From Podocnemis expansa (lineage: Eukaryota; Chordata; Testudines; Podocnemididae): a stretch of 64,000 bases of DNA. Positions within the stretch are counted from its first letter, which is position 1; each line of letters opens with the position of its first letter. Under the pieces are notes generated by a model. That model was not told the origin of the DNA and did not search any database. It was given only the letters and a program-made list of their open reading frames with translations. The position numbers and the translations under genes were made by a program. The stretch covers positions 15,434,753-15,498,752 of the forward strand of contig ML681971.1 of NCBI GenBank assembly GCA_007922195.1, written 5' to 3'. Below are positions 35,773 through 47,159 of the stretch, in pieces.

Positions 35773-37142
35773 CTCTCAGTTTTCCATTCAGTTCAAGTTC
35801 TTAAATTGACTCAGTCACCATAGTATCTGAACGCCTTCCAGTAGCGCATTAAACAAGATGACTGACATCTGTCATGAAGTGTCTGGTCTCTTATTCTCTC
35901 CTTAGGGGGAGAAGCGTTTACAGTGGAGTGTCTTGTTCTGCAGCTATTTTATTTCTTTTTAAAAAATATATGTTGCTGTATTTTTGTTAAAGAGGCAAGG
36001 CAAAAAAAAAAAAAAAAAAAAGGAAAAAGAGAGAAAAGAAATGCACCTCGCGTATGGAGCATAGTTTCCACCCCCTTTCTTAACCCAGTCCAGAGTTTCA
36101 TAAAGTCAAGGAGCCCTGTGTGAGCAATGAGATGAAGGGATCATTTGGGGATCAACATGTTACGTAGCTGGGACTATTGTACAATTGGTCCTAGACATCT
36201 CACCCTGTGAGTGAAGTGCTGTTGTTGGTTAACATGGTTCCGAGAAGTCCGGGAGTCTTTGTGCTCAGATCACGTTTATGACTCTTTCTCATGGCCGGGG
36301 ATTTCAAAAGTTTCTGACTATCATTGCAATGAAATAATAGTCTGTCCAAGACAATAATGGGATTTTGATGTCTTCCATCTTGACGTCTTAGTTGAAGATC
36401 ATGTCCAGGGTATGATTGGCTGTATATGTTGCACAAGAGAGTGCTTGGGAAAGACCTAGACAGTCAAAGGAAGAGTTGAGGGGATTTTTTGCATGTATTG
36501 TTGTCTTCCAGGATAAGTCTGAAGTATTTCACCACCATCACTGACAAGGTAACAGTGACCTCCTTTATGAATCTTTTAGCCTGTGGAGGTCTGTCAGTGA
36601 GCATAAAACTTTAGCTTTGGCTCTGGTTTCTGTTGTCAGATTGATTCATTTGAATTAAGTTGTTTTACCTGAGGTACTGCTCTTGGATTTGATGTTTTCA
36701 AAGCAGATAAATGCAGTGCGGCTTGCCTTCTTCTCTATCTGGGTTTTTTTCCTGTTGTTTTGAGTGTCCTGGAGAGACAGGATGGGCTCGACTCATGATG
36801 CCATCCAGCCATTTCTCAATGAGATTCCATTGGGTGTTTCATCTTTGATGAGGCTGTTGATTTTTGTTGTTGTTGTTGTTTCTCTTTTTTCGTTATTGAT
36901 GGTCTTATGCTATTCAGTATCAACTTTAGGTATGTCACTTTGTGCTGCCTGCCTTTGTCTTTTGCCTAATTAATGGTTTTCTGCAGTATATGAGTATTAG
37001 AAACACAGACATAAGAAACTAGTTTTCAGACAACTATTTCCTTGGGCAGCTCTTCCCAATATGAAGAGATCTCAGAATATTCCTTGGCAATTATGGGGCC
37101 TGTTAGTTTATTTAGAAAAGAGATGTGCTTAAGAGTACAGTT
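35773..37142. other. gene-free stretch with simple repeats
   Basis: An A run lies at 36002-36021 and a (ttg)n tract at about 36861-36882. No gene is recognised. Confidence 0.45.
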
Positions 37143-37258
37143 TAGAATCAATCAATCAATCAAATCATAGGGTCGGAAGGGACCTCGTGAGATCATCGAG
37201 TCCAACCCCTTGGGGCTTGAACCCAGGACCTTCTGCATATTAAGCAGAGGTGCTAGTA
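37143..37258 (-). mobile_element. tRNA-derived SINE with CR1-like tail
   Basis: This is the same family as the copies at 9 kb. The plus strand begins with (aatc)n, then gggtcggaagggacctcgtg, then gcttgaacccaggacc as the complement of box B, then the head complement. The retained CpG words suggest it is younger than the copy at 9640-9742, though that is inference. Confidence 0.8.
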
Positions 37259-37560
37259 GACTATGTCTTATTGTAACAGAACAACTCTTACTGTTTTAAG
37301 CATTTGAAAAGAGCTTGTCAGGTGAGATTTCCTTACTTTACACCTTACAGAAAGTGTACAGTTAAATTTCATTAAGCTGTTTCTTTGCTTTGTACATTTC
37401 TCCAAGCTTCAATGTGGGAATTTCCACTTGTTAATTATTATTTATTGCCATAGTTTCTAATCAGATGTCATTACACACTACGTGGGTACTATGCAGTCAA
37501 GAAATAACTAGCAGTCCTAGCCACAAGGGCTGGGTTCTCTATCTAGGGGTTTCCCAACAG
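37259..37560. other. gene-free stretch
   Basis: No recognisable feature is seen between the SINE and the LTR candidate. Confidence 0.45.
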
Positions 37561-38600
37561 TGTAACACCACCAGCCGGCACAAGCCCCCACCTAGATTTC
37601 TGGGAATCCTGCACTGTTTCCTGAGGACCCCAAAGGGGTGAGGCTTCTCCACTTGCAAGCATGAGTCTGAATGTAGTAAACAGAACTTTTAATAGTAGTA
37701 AAACAAAATGTAAAAGGCCAAATAACAGAGATCAGCACTAATCTAGAAAATCAGCATAGAGCGAAGTTCCCAACAACCCACACCGTATAACAAAACATAC
37801 AACCTAATGGCAAAATAAGCACTGATCTGGAGAATCAATGCTAACTAGGCTCCCAATCAACCCTAGGGTACGTAGGGAGTGTCTTTCACGCCAGCTGTCC
37901 ACTGATGCCATCTACATGTCACTCACTTCATTCTCTAGAACTGTTCCTTGGCTCCACCCACTGTCCACCAGCTCTACCCTCCAGTCACTCGTGCCGCCCA
38001 GCTCGCTGCTGGCTGCTCTCACTGCCCGCTGCTTGCCGGCTCTGCCCACCGGTCACTCGTGCTGCTCAGCTCCCCACTGGCTCCTCTCACCGTCCGCTGG
38101 CTCTGCCCTCTGTCTGCCAGCTCCATCCACTGATCACTTGTGCCGCCCAGCTGGCCGCTGGCTGCTCTCACTGTCCATTGGCCTCACCCACTGTCCACCA
38201 GCTCCGCCCACCAGCCACTTGTGCCACCCAGCTTACTGCTGGCCACTCTCACCATCTACCAGCTCCACCTGCTGGTCATTCCATCGCTGCTCCATTTCCG
38301 CTCAGAGAGAGGGGGCTCTCTCTCTCTCCAGTGAATTTCAGCTCAGTGATTTCAGCTCTTAGCTCATAAGTAGCTGCTAATATCTACTTCCATAACAAAG
38401 AACAGGCCTCCAGGAGACGCAGCCAGATCTATCGTTCAACAGTGAGGGATGGGGGAGGCAGAATGCCTCAGGCATTTTGCTCTAGAAGGAGCTATGCAAA
38501 ACCCCACCCCTGCCGTAAACCTTTCAGGCTGAAATAGCCAGTGGCCTCTCTTACAGGTCCCTTTTTAACTAAGGGTAGCTTTTACCCCTTAATTAACCCA
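37561..38600 (-). mobile_element. Candidate solo LTR carrying a tandem repeat
   Basis: Read on minus, it would begin TGGGTTAATTAAGG and end GGTGGTGTTACA, so TG...CA. The flanks aacag (37556-37560) and cacag (38601-38605) match at four of five bases. A polyadenylation-like ATTAAA lies on minus near 37690, about 130 bases before the 3' terminus, which fits LTR layout. No internal retroviral sequence is adjacent. The assignment depends on weak termini. Confidence 0.4.
37960..38290. repeat. Imperfect tandem repeat, about 61-81 bp units
   Basis: The anchor cactcgtg or cacttgtg, followed by c(t)gcccagct, starts at 37986, 38054, 38135 and 38216, spaced 68, 81 and 81 bases. A shorter final unit follows. 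Each unit runs on into ctgctggctgctctcac-like words. The array keeps several plus frames open for 60-170 codons, which is a by-product. Confidence 0.7.
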
Positions 38601-38605
38601 CACAG

Positions 38606-38856
38606 ATTTGGAACAAGCAGCGAATAGCAATTCTCAAAAAGACAGTATTTCATATTTCCCCTTAGTAGAATTACAAATATTGATAGATTTGTGAGTAGAC
38701 TAATACCATTACCCCAAATACCATTACCCACTATGCCGTGCATCCAGTATGCTAATCAGCTAATTGTGCTGTTTGTATTCATGCTAATACAGGACCCATG
38801 CAGATTAGTTGCCCCCCACAGAAGCTGTTAAGCATAGCTTCTAAGCCTGCCTTATG
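38606..38856. other. gene-free stretch
   Basis: No recognisable feature is seen. Confidence 0.45.
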
Positions 38857-38872
38857 CACGTGTGTGCGCGTG

Positions 38873-38920
<48 letters not shown>
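38857..38920. repeat. Alternating purine-pyrimidine (tg/cg/ca)n microsatellite
   Basis: A gtgtgtgcgcgtgcgcgcgc head flows directly into about twenty CA dinucleotides. The strict alternation over about 60 bases is Z-DNA-prone. Confidence 0.9.
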
Positions 38921-38926
<6 letters not shown>

Positions 38927-39373
38927 GTACATATGTATAATTTCTAGTAGTCTTACTTTTCAACATCTTAAATTTGGAGCTATGTTTGACATGAGTGTCC
39001 TCTTAAGACCAAAGGCAAAATCCTTTCAGTAGTGGCTCTGAAGAAGTAGTTGTTAAAGTTGGAGATACTGCTTGAATGAGTAAGTTGAGCAAAATTTGGT
39101 CACATGTTTACAAAAGGTGCCAATGGCATATCTGCATTCAGAAAGTAACTATCCCCTGTTTCATGAAAACCCTGATTCAGCAAGGGACATAAACACATGC
39201 CTAATTATAGGCACATCAATTGGCCTACTAGCTTCTAAGTCTATATTCAAATGATTAAAGATTATAAGTTTATGTATCTGTGAACAATAGTCAAATATAA
39301 CAAACCTCATCCATTCTGTCAGACTGCTTTGTAAAGGAAAACATCTTTCATTTGAAAAGTATTGTTGATGCTA

Positions 39374-39376
<3 letters not shown>

Positions 39377-39405
<29 letters not shown>
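39377..39405. repeat. (AC)n microsatellite
   Basis: About fourteen uninterrupted AC units follow ctaatt. Confidence 0.9.
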
Positions 39406-39407
<2 letters not shown>

Positions 39408-42171
39408 ATAGTCATTTGTATAATTCCATTTTCTTTGTGTATGCATAGAAGTCATAGCATGGCTGGAAGATGATGGCATTTATAATTTATTATGCTGTAA
39501 TTGTTACCTAAATGTTTTTGAATAAGCAAAAATCACATCTGTTTAAGAATAAGTTGAACAGCAAGAGAATTCCCTTTGAAATGGATGCTGTGTTCTCAAA
39601 TTCTGTAACAGTACACATAAAACAACATATTTATTTCCCCACTGAGTCCATTACATTCCCAAGTCAAACTGCATCCTCTCTTCCCTTCCCATATTAAACC
39701 CTTTGATTTAATGGAGGTTTTAACTACAGGTTCTTTAGGGAATTTTCAGTAGGCTTTGCACAGATTAGGTTATTGGAAAGTATAGTTATTTGCTTGTAAA
39801 GTGGCAGTTCTATGTCAAAATTGATTTTCTCTGGTGCTGCAATAGTAAAACAGATAAGTTTCTGCTTTGCATCCAAAATACCCTGATATTCCTGCCATGA
39901 TGATTTTCTTTTGCTTCCTACCCCAGTCCTTCAGTAATAGGTTGGCTTTGAAATGTAAAGGAAATGACTATATACTGCACAATAGACATTTTATATTTTT
40001 CTGCACTAAGTTACATTGATCAGTGATGGCCAGAAATATCTGGTGTAGTGGGAGAAGTAAGATCCTGCTATTCTGGGCACCATCCCAAGAGGGAGAGCAC
40101 TCTTGTATCATAATAAAATTTTCCCATTATCCAGCACTCAGAACTAAAAGTGTGCCACATTACTTCATCAAGGTTATACTGACCAGCCATGGAGTGAAAA
40201 GATGTGGTCATTGAAACTAGAACATGGCAGCAAATTATGTCTTCCAGGGAATAAAAGGTGTTAAGGTTCTTTGCCAAGGGGCCAACTTATATAACTTTCG
40301 CAGCTAAAATGGCTTTTATTTTAGATTATGAGAGAGACTCTCTCCATGAGAGAGCATGGTATGCATGTCTGTATTACAGACTTTCCTCTGTGTACAGAGT
40401 ACTTGAAAACATTAATGTGCAGTGACTGGAGGGGAAGAAAAAGGCTTGAACATTACACATATGTCACCATAGAAAGTGTAATAAGGCAGGGAAAATGCCA
40501 TTTTGTCATTTGAAACAATAGGATTCAGATGGATTTTCAGTTACATTCATTTACAGTGAACAAACATCAGTAGGTAAGGTGATTTGGTTCATTAAGCACA
40601 TAGGACCAGATTTTTAAATCAAGAGGTAAACCCTCTCTAGATTCTGAATTTACTGGATCCCAATCTCAATACCATCTGCCACCACCAAGCTTCTCACTCA
40701 GAAATCTTACCTTGAGGCACCCCTTTCTGTGTGCCCTCATTACAAGGATTGTGTCCCCAAGAAGCCATTAAAGGTGTTTTTCAATGGTCACTGCAGAAAT
40801 CAATATTCACCACAGCTGCAATACACACTGAATAATTTAACTTTTAATTTATTATTTGCAGTTAAAACCTGTGAATGAAACTCAGGTACTGATCCTCTGG
40901 AACTTCTGGGCCTGGTCTTTCCTGCCTCTCCCAACAGCCTGGATATCACTCATCCCTGGTAGGCCAGTCTTTGGAATGATGGTTCTTGGCATCGTCAACA
41001 AGCCCCAACAAAACTGCCTCCAGCTGACCAGTCTCCCTTATCTCCAGCGTTCATTCTTGAATGTCTAACTTTCTAGCAAACCTTTCAGAGCAGCTCCTAG
41101 CACCCCAACAGTCCGTATTGTTAAGAGAATTATTGTCACAAGTTCTTATGAGATTAATGTATTTACTGACTTCTATAAGACATTGCACCAATCAGTGTTA
41201 ACTGACTCTGACAGAGACATAAAGGATCTATTAAATTAGATCCAAGTTCCTATTAAATTACTGGGCACGAACTGCTAGACTCACCTTATCTGTAACAGAA
41301 ATTAATGCATGCTATTAGAGTCCTGAATTTAAGGAAAGTTCTCAAGAACAGACAGTCCTGTAAAATGGAGAAATAATAGTAGAAGGAAATAATAATCTGC
41401 TGACATCTGGCATTCCCCTTCCTCCCCGACTACTATCAACTGAATGGCAGTCTTCTCTATATTGCAGACAAGAAGCAATCCCCACCTCCCACTCACTCAT
41501 TCTCCTGTCCTAATCAGATTAGAGACAAATAAAATTAAACTATTACGACATTTAAGTAATTCTTAGTTAACGTTTGATCAGTCAGTTGAATGCAAACCGA
41601 CACTCTGTCTTTCTGGCAAATGGGCTGATATGAAGCAGTCTTGTGTTCCAAAGCATTCATTAGCTTTCTAAGAAAGAAAGATAGCGAAATATTTGGCTTT
41701 GAATAATGTAGCTAGGGTTAATTCTCATCACTTTGCTTCTTTCTCCCTTGCTGTTCACCTACATTCACTTTTCATCCAATGTAGACTGTGCTCCCACACC
41801 TACATGTACCCTCAGATGCTTCCTGTTTGTGTGGTGAGGCAAGTCATATTAATTTTATTCAGTGCAAAATCATTCATGAGTTAAACACCTTTATGAATCT
41901 TTGATAAACTACAGCATGTTGAAAACATTCATATAGGATTCCAAAATAATAAATTTAAGGCCTCAATCAATGAAGTTTTACCCTATATGTTTTACCTTGG
42001 TACATTTGGGAGAACAATGGGATGGAGGCTGGAAGAGACTTAACAGTGAGTGCACAGAATTCACAATGTATCTTCAGTAAAACACACATTCTGATGTGGA
42101 GCTGTTTCAGTCTTTTGTGGAAGCAATATCAAAGTCTGATAAAAGAAGCCAATTTTATTTAGCTATTGCAA
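39406..42171. other. gene-free stretch
   Basis: No gene is recognised. A short inverted repeat, ggatcta/tagatcc with a 6-base spacer, lies at about 41224-41243. Confidence 0.45.
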
Positions 42172-42295
42172 AGTCCAACAAAGTGGGATTTTCTCCCATG
42201 AAAGCTCATGAGATAAATAAATCTGTTAGTCTTTAAGTGCCACAAGACTCCTTGCTTCTTTTGCTTTATTAGACTAACACAGCTGCTCCTTTTGA
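42172..42295 (+). mobile_element. Penelope-like 3' module, short copy
   Basis: It starts near aagtccaacaaagtggga and contains the hairpin gtgggattttctcccat followed by gaaagctcatgaga. It continues with gttagtctttaagtgccaca and agactaacacagctgctcc. The core reads CCAACAA where CTGATGA is expected. Confidence 0.65.
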
Positions 42296-42545
42296 GCTTG
42301 TATCATGGAATGTCTCTCTATGTTGCTGGCATCATTGTTGACAGGTCTCTACCTCACAATAAGATAAAAGGGAAAGATGTTAACCTTAATGACTATACTT
42401 TGAGCAAACAATAGATATGCTAAAGAGGTCACCTAGAGCTGGAGGAAACTATTTCCTTCAGTCTGTAAGCTGCTGTGGTTTGAAAAGTGGAAATCACCTT
42501 CAGGAGAACCAAGGAAACAGGTGTTGATGGCACATATAAACTAGG
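42296..42545. other. spacer between Penelope-like modules
   Basis: I see no gene or repeat between the two modules. Confidence 0.4.
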
Positions 42546-42638
42546 GAAAATAAGCAAGGAGTCCTGTGGCACTTCAAGACTAGCAAATTTATTTATCGCA
42601 TGAGCTTTCATGGGAGAAAATCCCACTACATCAGACTC
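42546..42638 (-). mobile_element. Penelope-like 3' module, left arm of an inverted pair
   Basis: The plus strand reads gcaaggagtcctgtggcac, then tttatttatcgcatgagc, then the hairpin ending at catcagac. The minus core reads GTCTGATGTAGTGGGA, one base from CTGATGA. It abuts the right arm head to head. Confidence 0.75.
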
Positions 42639-42644
42639 CTAGAA

Positions 42645-42752
42645 GCTCCCATGAAAGCTCATGCGATAAATAAATTTGTTAGTCTTTCAGTGCCATAGGA
42701 CTCCTTGATTATTTTGCTGAACTAGACTAAAGTGGCTGCCTCTTTGGAACTT
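42645..42752 (+). mobile_element. Penelope-like 3' module, right arm of an inverted pair
   Basis: It starts truncated at ctcccatgaaagctc, lacking the core before the hairpin, and continues with atgcgataaataaatttg. It extends further than the left arm, through agactaaagtggctgcctct. Positions 42648-42678 are an exact reverse complement of 42584-42614 (31 bp). Confidence 0.75.
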
Positions 42753-43669
42753 ATAAACTAGGGAGACTGACTGGGACCCAAGCAGGAAGCTGAGATGGAA
42801 GAGAGGAAGCGCACAGACAATCCAAGGTCAGAAGAGGTTAGTTGGGCTACAGAGGCTCTTTAGTTGAAAGCACAAGACATGTACTGGAGCACAGGTCCCT
42901 AGATGGCCTGAGAGGATCCTGCCCACAGCCCAAAGAACACTCTGAAATTATGAGGACCTGAGACAGAGAAATGTATGTAATGTTAATGTGTGTTTCTCAT
43001 GTGCCCAGGAGCAGTGGTGTTAGAATGCTGTGTAAAGTTGACCTCTCTGGGTGTTGCATGATACACCTAGCACATATCATTAAAGAATTAAGTCTGTGGG
43101 CCCAAAACACCCCCATAGCTAGAGGCTGTCTTAGGACCAGAGCAGTTGGACTGTGAGGCCTTAGCACTCAGAAGCAGGTGCTAAAGAGGATCTTCACCCT
43201 GGAATTGTGTTGAGAGTCTAAGAAAGTCGTAGGGGCTGGACTCAGTTCAAATTCTGGCAGCTTAAAGTACATAAGATCCATCCAGCAGTTGTATCCCTCA
43301 CAGAATGTCATGAGTATGTTCAGCTGGATAGGTGATAGTCTCCACAAGAAACATGGTTTCTGTGGAATGAACTTGGTGTGCACTCTGAATCTTTCTTCTG
43401 AGTCGCAAATGGGGGGGAGTGGTCTTAATGAGGCTGGCAGTGGAGGCCTCCATAGTTGGACCTCTTGCTATCACTGACACAGGCAAAGTTGCCATTTTTA
43501 TGCAAAACATTTTCTACAAATTGAGATTGGCATCAGTAGTATGTTAACACTGGCAAAATGGTCACCTTACCCTGCCTAGAACTGGTGTAATGGTCTGAGC
43601 ATCTGGGAGGGGAATGAGAAAGCCAGGTTCCCCACAAAGGTGGTAAATCTCTTTACAGAGTAAGTTCCT
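42753..43669. other. gene-free stretch
   Basis: No recognisable feature is seen. Overlapping frames at 43168-43510 are unsupported. Confidence 0.45.
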
Positions 43670-43677
43670 GTCTTAAA

Positions 43678-43968
43678 CAGGGCAACCGGGGGGGGGGTCA
43701 CAGGGGCATCTTGCCCCAGGCACCCACCAAGGAAGGGCCCCCTGCCCTGGCCCCTGCCTCAGCTTCTGACTCTATATGGCCCAGGGAACATTGGGGCTGG
43801 GTAAACCAAGAGGGCCCTGGCTTGGTAATTTGGAAGGTGGCCAAAGAGAGCTGAGATAGGAGGAGACCTGGTGGTGGACAGGAGGCATGATTTGTATGTG
43901 TGGAACAGTGAAGGGGCCCCCTCACATTAAATCTGCCCCAAACCCCCTAAATTCTCTGGGGGGCCCTG
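43678..43968. mobile_element. Non-autonomous hAT-type transposon, 291 bp, perfect target duplication
   Basis: The flanks gtcttaaa (43670-43677 and 43969-43976) are identical. The left end is cagggcaaccgggggg; the reverse complement of the right end is cagggccccccagagaat. The interior is GC-rich and codes for nothing recognisable. Confidence 0.85.
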
Positions 43969-43976
43969 GTCTTAAA

Positions 43977-44585
43977 TGGCCAAGAAACACAGGCTCTAAT
44001 TAAGGTAGAACAGACTCATGGCCAATGAATTTAGGGATATTTCTTTGGGCATTGCTTACAGAAGGAGGTTGTTCAGTAAGGCCCATAGTACAATTTTCAC
44101 TTTAATGTTGAAAATAAGCCAGAGGTTCATGCAATGTCAGTGCTTCAGTTTAATCCATCTCAGATGCCACTCAGATCACTTCTATGGAAATCAGCCCTGC
44201 TTCTTCTCATGAATGTTAATTGTGAGCTAGACCTTCAACTCATGTGATTCAATATCAGTAGCTATCCCTAAGCTGTGTGCAACTGGGCACCCTCAAAGCT
44301 TGTTTCATCTCTTGGCCTCCTGGCAGCCAAAACATAACCATGAATGAAATGATGTATGCTGTCTGAGAATGTCACATGGGCTCTTTCAACACAACAGAAA
44401 GTTGTGGAATTTTGCGAAATTGTTTTTCAATATAAATCCTTAAAAGAAACTGTCTGGTTAATGGGGATCTTGGGCACTAATTGACAGCTTCTGTTAAACA
44501 TCAACCTGATGAGCTCTGTAAGGTCACCTGGGGTAATGACCTGCTATACATAAATGCATTTAGACATTCTTTGTCTGGAATAAAT
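43977..44585. other. gene-free stretch
   Basis: No recognisable feature is seen. Confidence 0.45.
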
Positions 44586-45763
44586 GGATATGTCTACACT
44601 ACGGCCTTAGGTTGACTTAACCTGCATTAAGTCGACCTAAGTTACTCCTAGTCCATATTTAGAATTTATTAAGTTGACTTAAGCATTTCCTTAAGTTGAC
44701 TTAATAACTCCTGCTATGCAAGTTGCTTTAAGCTTTTAAGATGATATTGTGGAGCAGGAAGCCTCAGGCCCCACCCCCATCCCAGCCTGGGTCCCAATCC
44801 AGCCACAGCCTCTGGCGCAAGGGGCTGGGAGACTGATGCAGCTCACAGCCACTTGCCACAGGAAGTGGTGGCTAGAAGCCAGCTCCTGGCACCCACCCAA
44901 GGTGTGGGGCCGGCAGAGAGGGGCTAGGAGCCCATTCTGGCTCCCAGCCCCTCTTCACAGGCAGTGAAGCCTTGGAGCTGGCTCCTGCTGCCAGTGCCAA
45001 GTGACCTGGGGCTGAATTCAGCCCAATTACTTGTCACCAAGGGCAGAAGGCTCAGTAGTCTGATCAATTGCACAGGCATGAAATTGACCAGGCTGCTGAG
45101 CCACTTGGGCAGGGGCTTTTGCAAGTTGCCGGGGCAGGAGCCAGTACCGTGCACCCCACGGCCAGGGGAGAAGCCAGCACCGTGCACCCTTGGCTACAAA
45201 GAGGGGCTGGGAGCCCAACTGGGCTCTCAGCCTCTTTCTTCATGCTGTGGGAACTGACTGTCAGTTTCTGAAGCCTGCAGAGAGGGGCTGAGAGCCAAAC
45301 CTGGCCCCCAGTCCCTCTCTGCAGGCTGGGCGGGGGGCTAGGAGCCCAATCTAGCTCCTTGTTGCTTGCACTGCAGCACAAGCAGCTCAGACCCTGGTCA
45401 CTTTCAGAGACTCAGAGCCTGTGAAATTGACCAGGCTCCAAGCTGCTTGCTCGAACAGCTTGGCGCTAGTTCAGGCTTGAAGCTGGCTTCTAGCCCCCAC
45501 AGCCTGCAGAGGGGGGCTGGTGGCCAGATTCGACTCTCAGCCCCTCTCTGCAGGCTGCAGTAACTGGCTGCCAGCCCCCACTGCCTGCAAAGAGGGACTG
45601 GGAGCCAAATCCGGCTCCCAGCTCCTTGCCATAGGGCAGGAGCTGGATTGGGCCCCCATGGATGGATCAGGGCCCCAGAACCTGTTGGGATCCAGGTGCT
45701 CAGTTGGGAGCAGGGACCCAGTAGGGGGTGGGGCATCTCCAGGTATGTCTGCACTGACATACC
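44586..45763. mobile_element. Large MITE with GC-rich, palindrome-bearing core
   Basis: The left end, ggatatgtctacactacgg, is followed by alternating gttgactta/taagtcgac words. The right end, gcactgacatacc, reverse-complements to ggtatgtcagtgc. The interior, about 44750-45735, is GC-rich and holds five related palindromes. No transposase is encoded. Another element start of the same group seems to abut at 45742. Confidence 0.5.
44918..45630. repeat. Cluster of five related palindromes
   Basis: Hairpin-forming units have arms at 44918-44932/44939-44953, about 45201-45216/45221-45235, 45273-45296/45303-45326, 45502-45525/45532-45555 and 45583-45606/45613-45630. The common arm is gcctgcagagaggggctggg, followed by agcc; loops are about 5-7 bases. 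Mismatches within arms are few, and the units are separated by unlike sequence. Confidence 0.75.
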
Positions 45764-45870
45764 CTGCAGTTGACTTAACAAGGTCAACTTTAAGTCAACC
45801 TTTGTTAAGTCAACTTCCAGGTTCCCGCAGCGGTATAGGCATAGCCAATGAGTGCAGTCGACCATTCTTT
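45742..45870. mobile_element. Partial MITE with gttaac/gtcaac repeats
   Basis: It begins ggtatgtctgcact and shares that start with the end of the previous element. It continues with gttgacttaacaaggtcaac and aagtcaacctttgttaag. The 22-bp junction at 45742-45763 is an inverted repeat with perfect 8-bp arms. Confidence 0.4.
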
Positions 45871-46035
45871 GTAGTCTGAGGCATTTTGGAAGTGGAAACT
45901 AAGAGGAGTGGGGAAAAAATACTTAAATAAGGTATAAAAAGCCTAACTGGCATGTGAGTGGAGTATAAGTTAAGAAAAAGTTACAACTTACTTTTATATG
46001 TGATATGCCTCTGTTCACACTGATCACAATATTAG
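45871..46035. other. gene-free spacer
   Basis: I see no gene or repeat here. Confidence 0.4.
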
Positions 46036-46039
46036 ACTA

Positions 46040-46128
46040 AAGAAACAAGGAGTCCTGTGACACTTTGAAAGACTAGCAAATTTGTTTATTGTATGAGATT
46101 ACGTGCGTAGAATCCCACTTTGTCAGAC
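46040..46128 (-). mobile_element. Penelope-like 3' module
   Basis: The plus strand reads aaacaaggagtcctgtgaca, then gactagcaaatttgtttat, then aatcccactttgtcagac. The hairpin has decayed: the GAAA side reads cgtgcgtag on plus. Confidence 0.6.
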
Positions 46129-47133
46129 GTTTGAAATGGAAAAGGAAAACTTACAATATGGAAGGGATAAAGTAAGTGCAACGAAGAGTAAGTCACAAAA
46201 TCAGTTCATGTTTGACCAATATGTTAGCCGTTTAAGACAGCAGCTTCCTCCGTAGGGAGGATTATCACTTTTTCAGGGGAGGGAGTTGGAACTGTCGTAT
46301 TTTAGTCATTCCCTTCCTAGATGCTCAGACCAAGGAAGCTTCAGGTGTTAGATTCATTATGTATGTGTATTACCATACCACTGAGGAGCCCCAGTCATGG
46401 ACAAAGAACTGATTGTGTTAGGTGCAGTACTGACACAGAATAAAAGATGATCTCTGCCCCAGGGAGGGTAAACAGAGGGTCCTGAAGACAGCCTAGGACA
46501 GATACTTGTCCTAAACACAGGCAGTACGGAAGACAGGAAGTGCTGGTTGGTGGATAGCACAATGTTGTGGAAGTACAATCAGTGAGAAACAACAATCAAT
46601 GCACTCTACTGTAGGAGTTACAGGACACTTGAATGAGTCCGGTTTGCTATGTTGTAACGAGACTGCTAAATTTTGGAATGAATGGTGAAGTTGTCACCTT
46701 TGGGAAATCTAATGGAGAAGCCTAGTAAGCCTGCAGATGGAATGAAAACCAGCTTTCTAAATCCATGGTGTATAATCTGCTAGACTTTTCAATCAATCAG
46801 TGATAGGTAATCTGCAAGGTTTAGACATTATATCTCATTATGTATAATCCAAGTTAATATCTGCAGCTCTCTAAAAACAAAGAACACAGTCACCAATCCT
46901 AAATACAGGAAATCAATGTCTATTCATTTTTACACCGTTACTTGTTTATTTTAGTTATGATCCATTTATACAACATGTGAAATGTCCTAGATCCTTTGCA
47001 ACACAAACAAAGGAAAATAATGGTCTATCTAAGTCATCCGAAAGACCTGCTTTTTCATATAGTTATATGAAGACTGAAAGAATCAGTGGGTATAGTTGGT
47101 CAGAAATTGATACTTTTCCTTTCTTTCTCTCTC
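46129..47133. other. gene-free stretch with a possible old repeat
   Basis: The part at about 46410-46520 (gatgatctctgccccaggga, then gaagacagcctaggacag) resembles the ancient repeat class at 27.9 kb. Nothing else is recognised. Confidence 0.35.
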
Positions 47134-47159
47134 TTTTTTTTTTTTTTTTTTTTTTTTTT
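47134..47159. repeat. 26-base T run
   Basis: An uninterrupted T run follows a ttctttctctctc stretch. It could be the reverse tail of a retroposed copy, but no element is recognised next to it. Confidence 0.85.

Noticed and set aside
35468..35804. 98- and 108-codon frames on opposite strands
   Set aside because: They lie wholly within and around a GC-rich hAT-type element with a clear target duplication.
37838..38362. 174- and 154-codon frames in overlapping registers
   Set aside because: These are products of a tandem repeat with low stop-codon content. The 68-bp spacing would shift frame between units.
47134..47159. T run as the tail of a processed pseudogene on minus
   Set aside because: No coding similarity was seen on either side.
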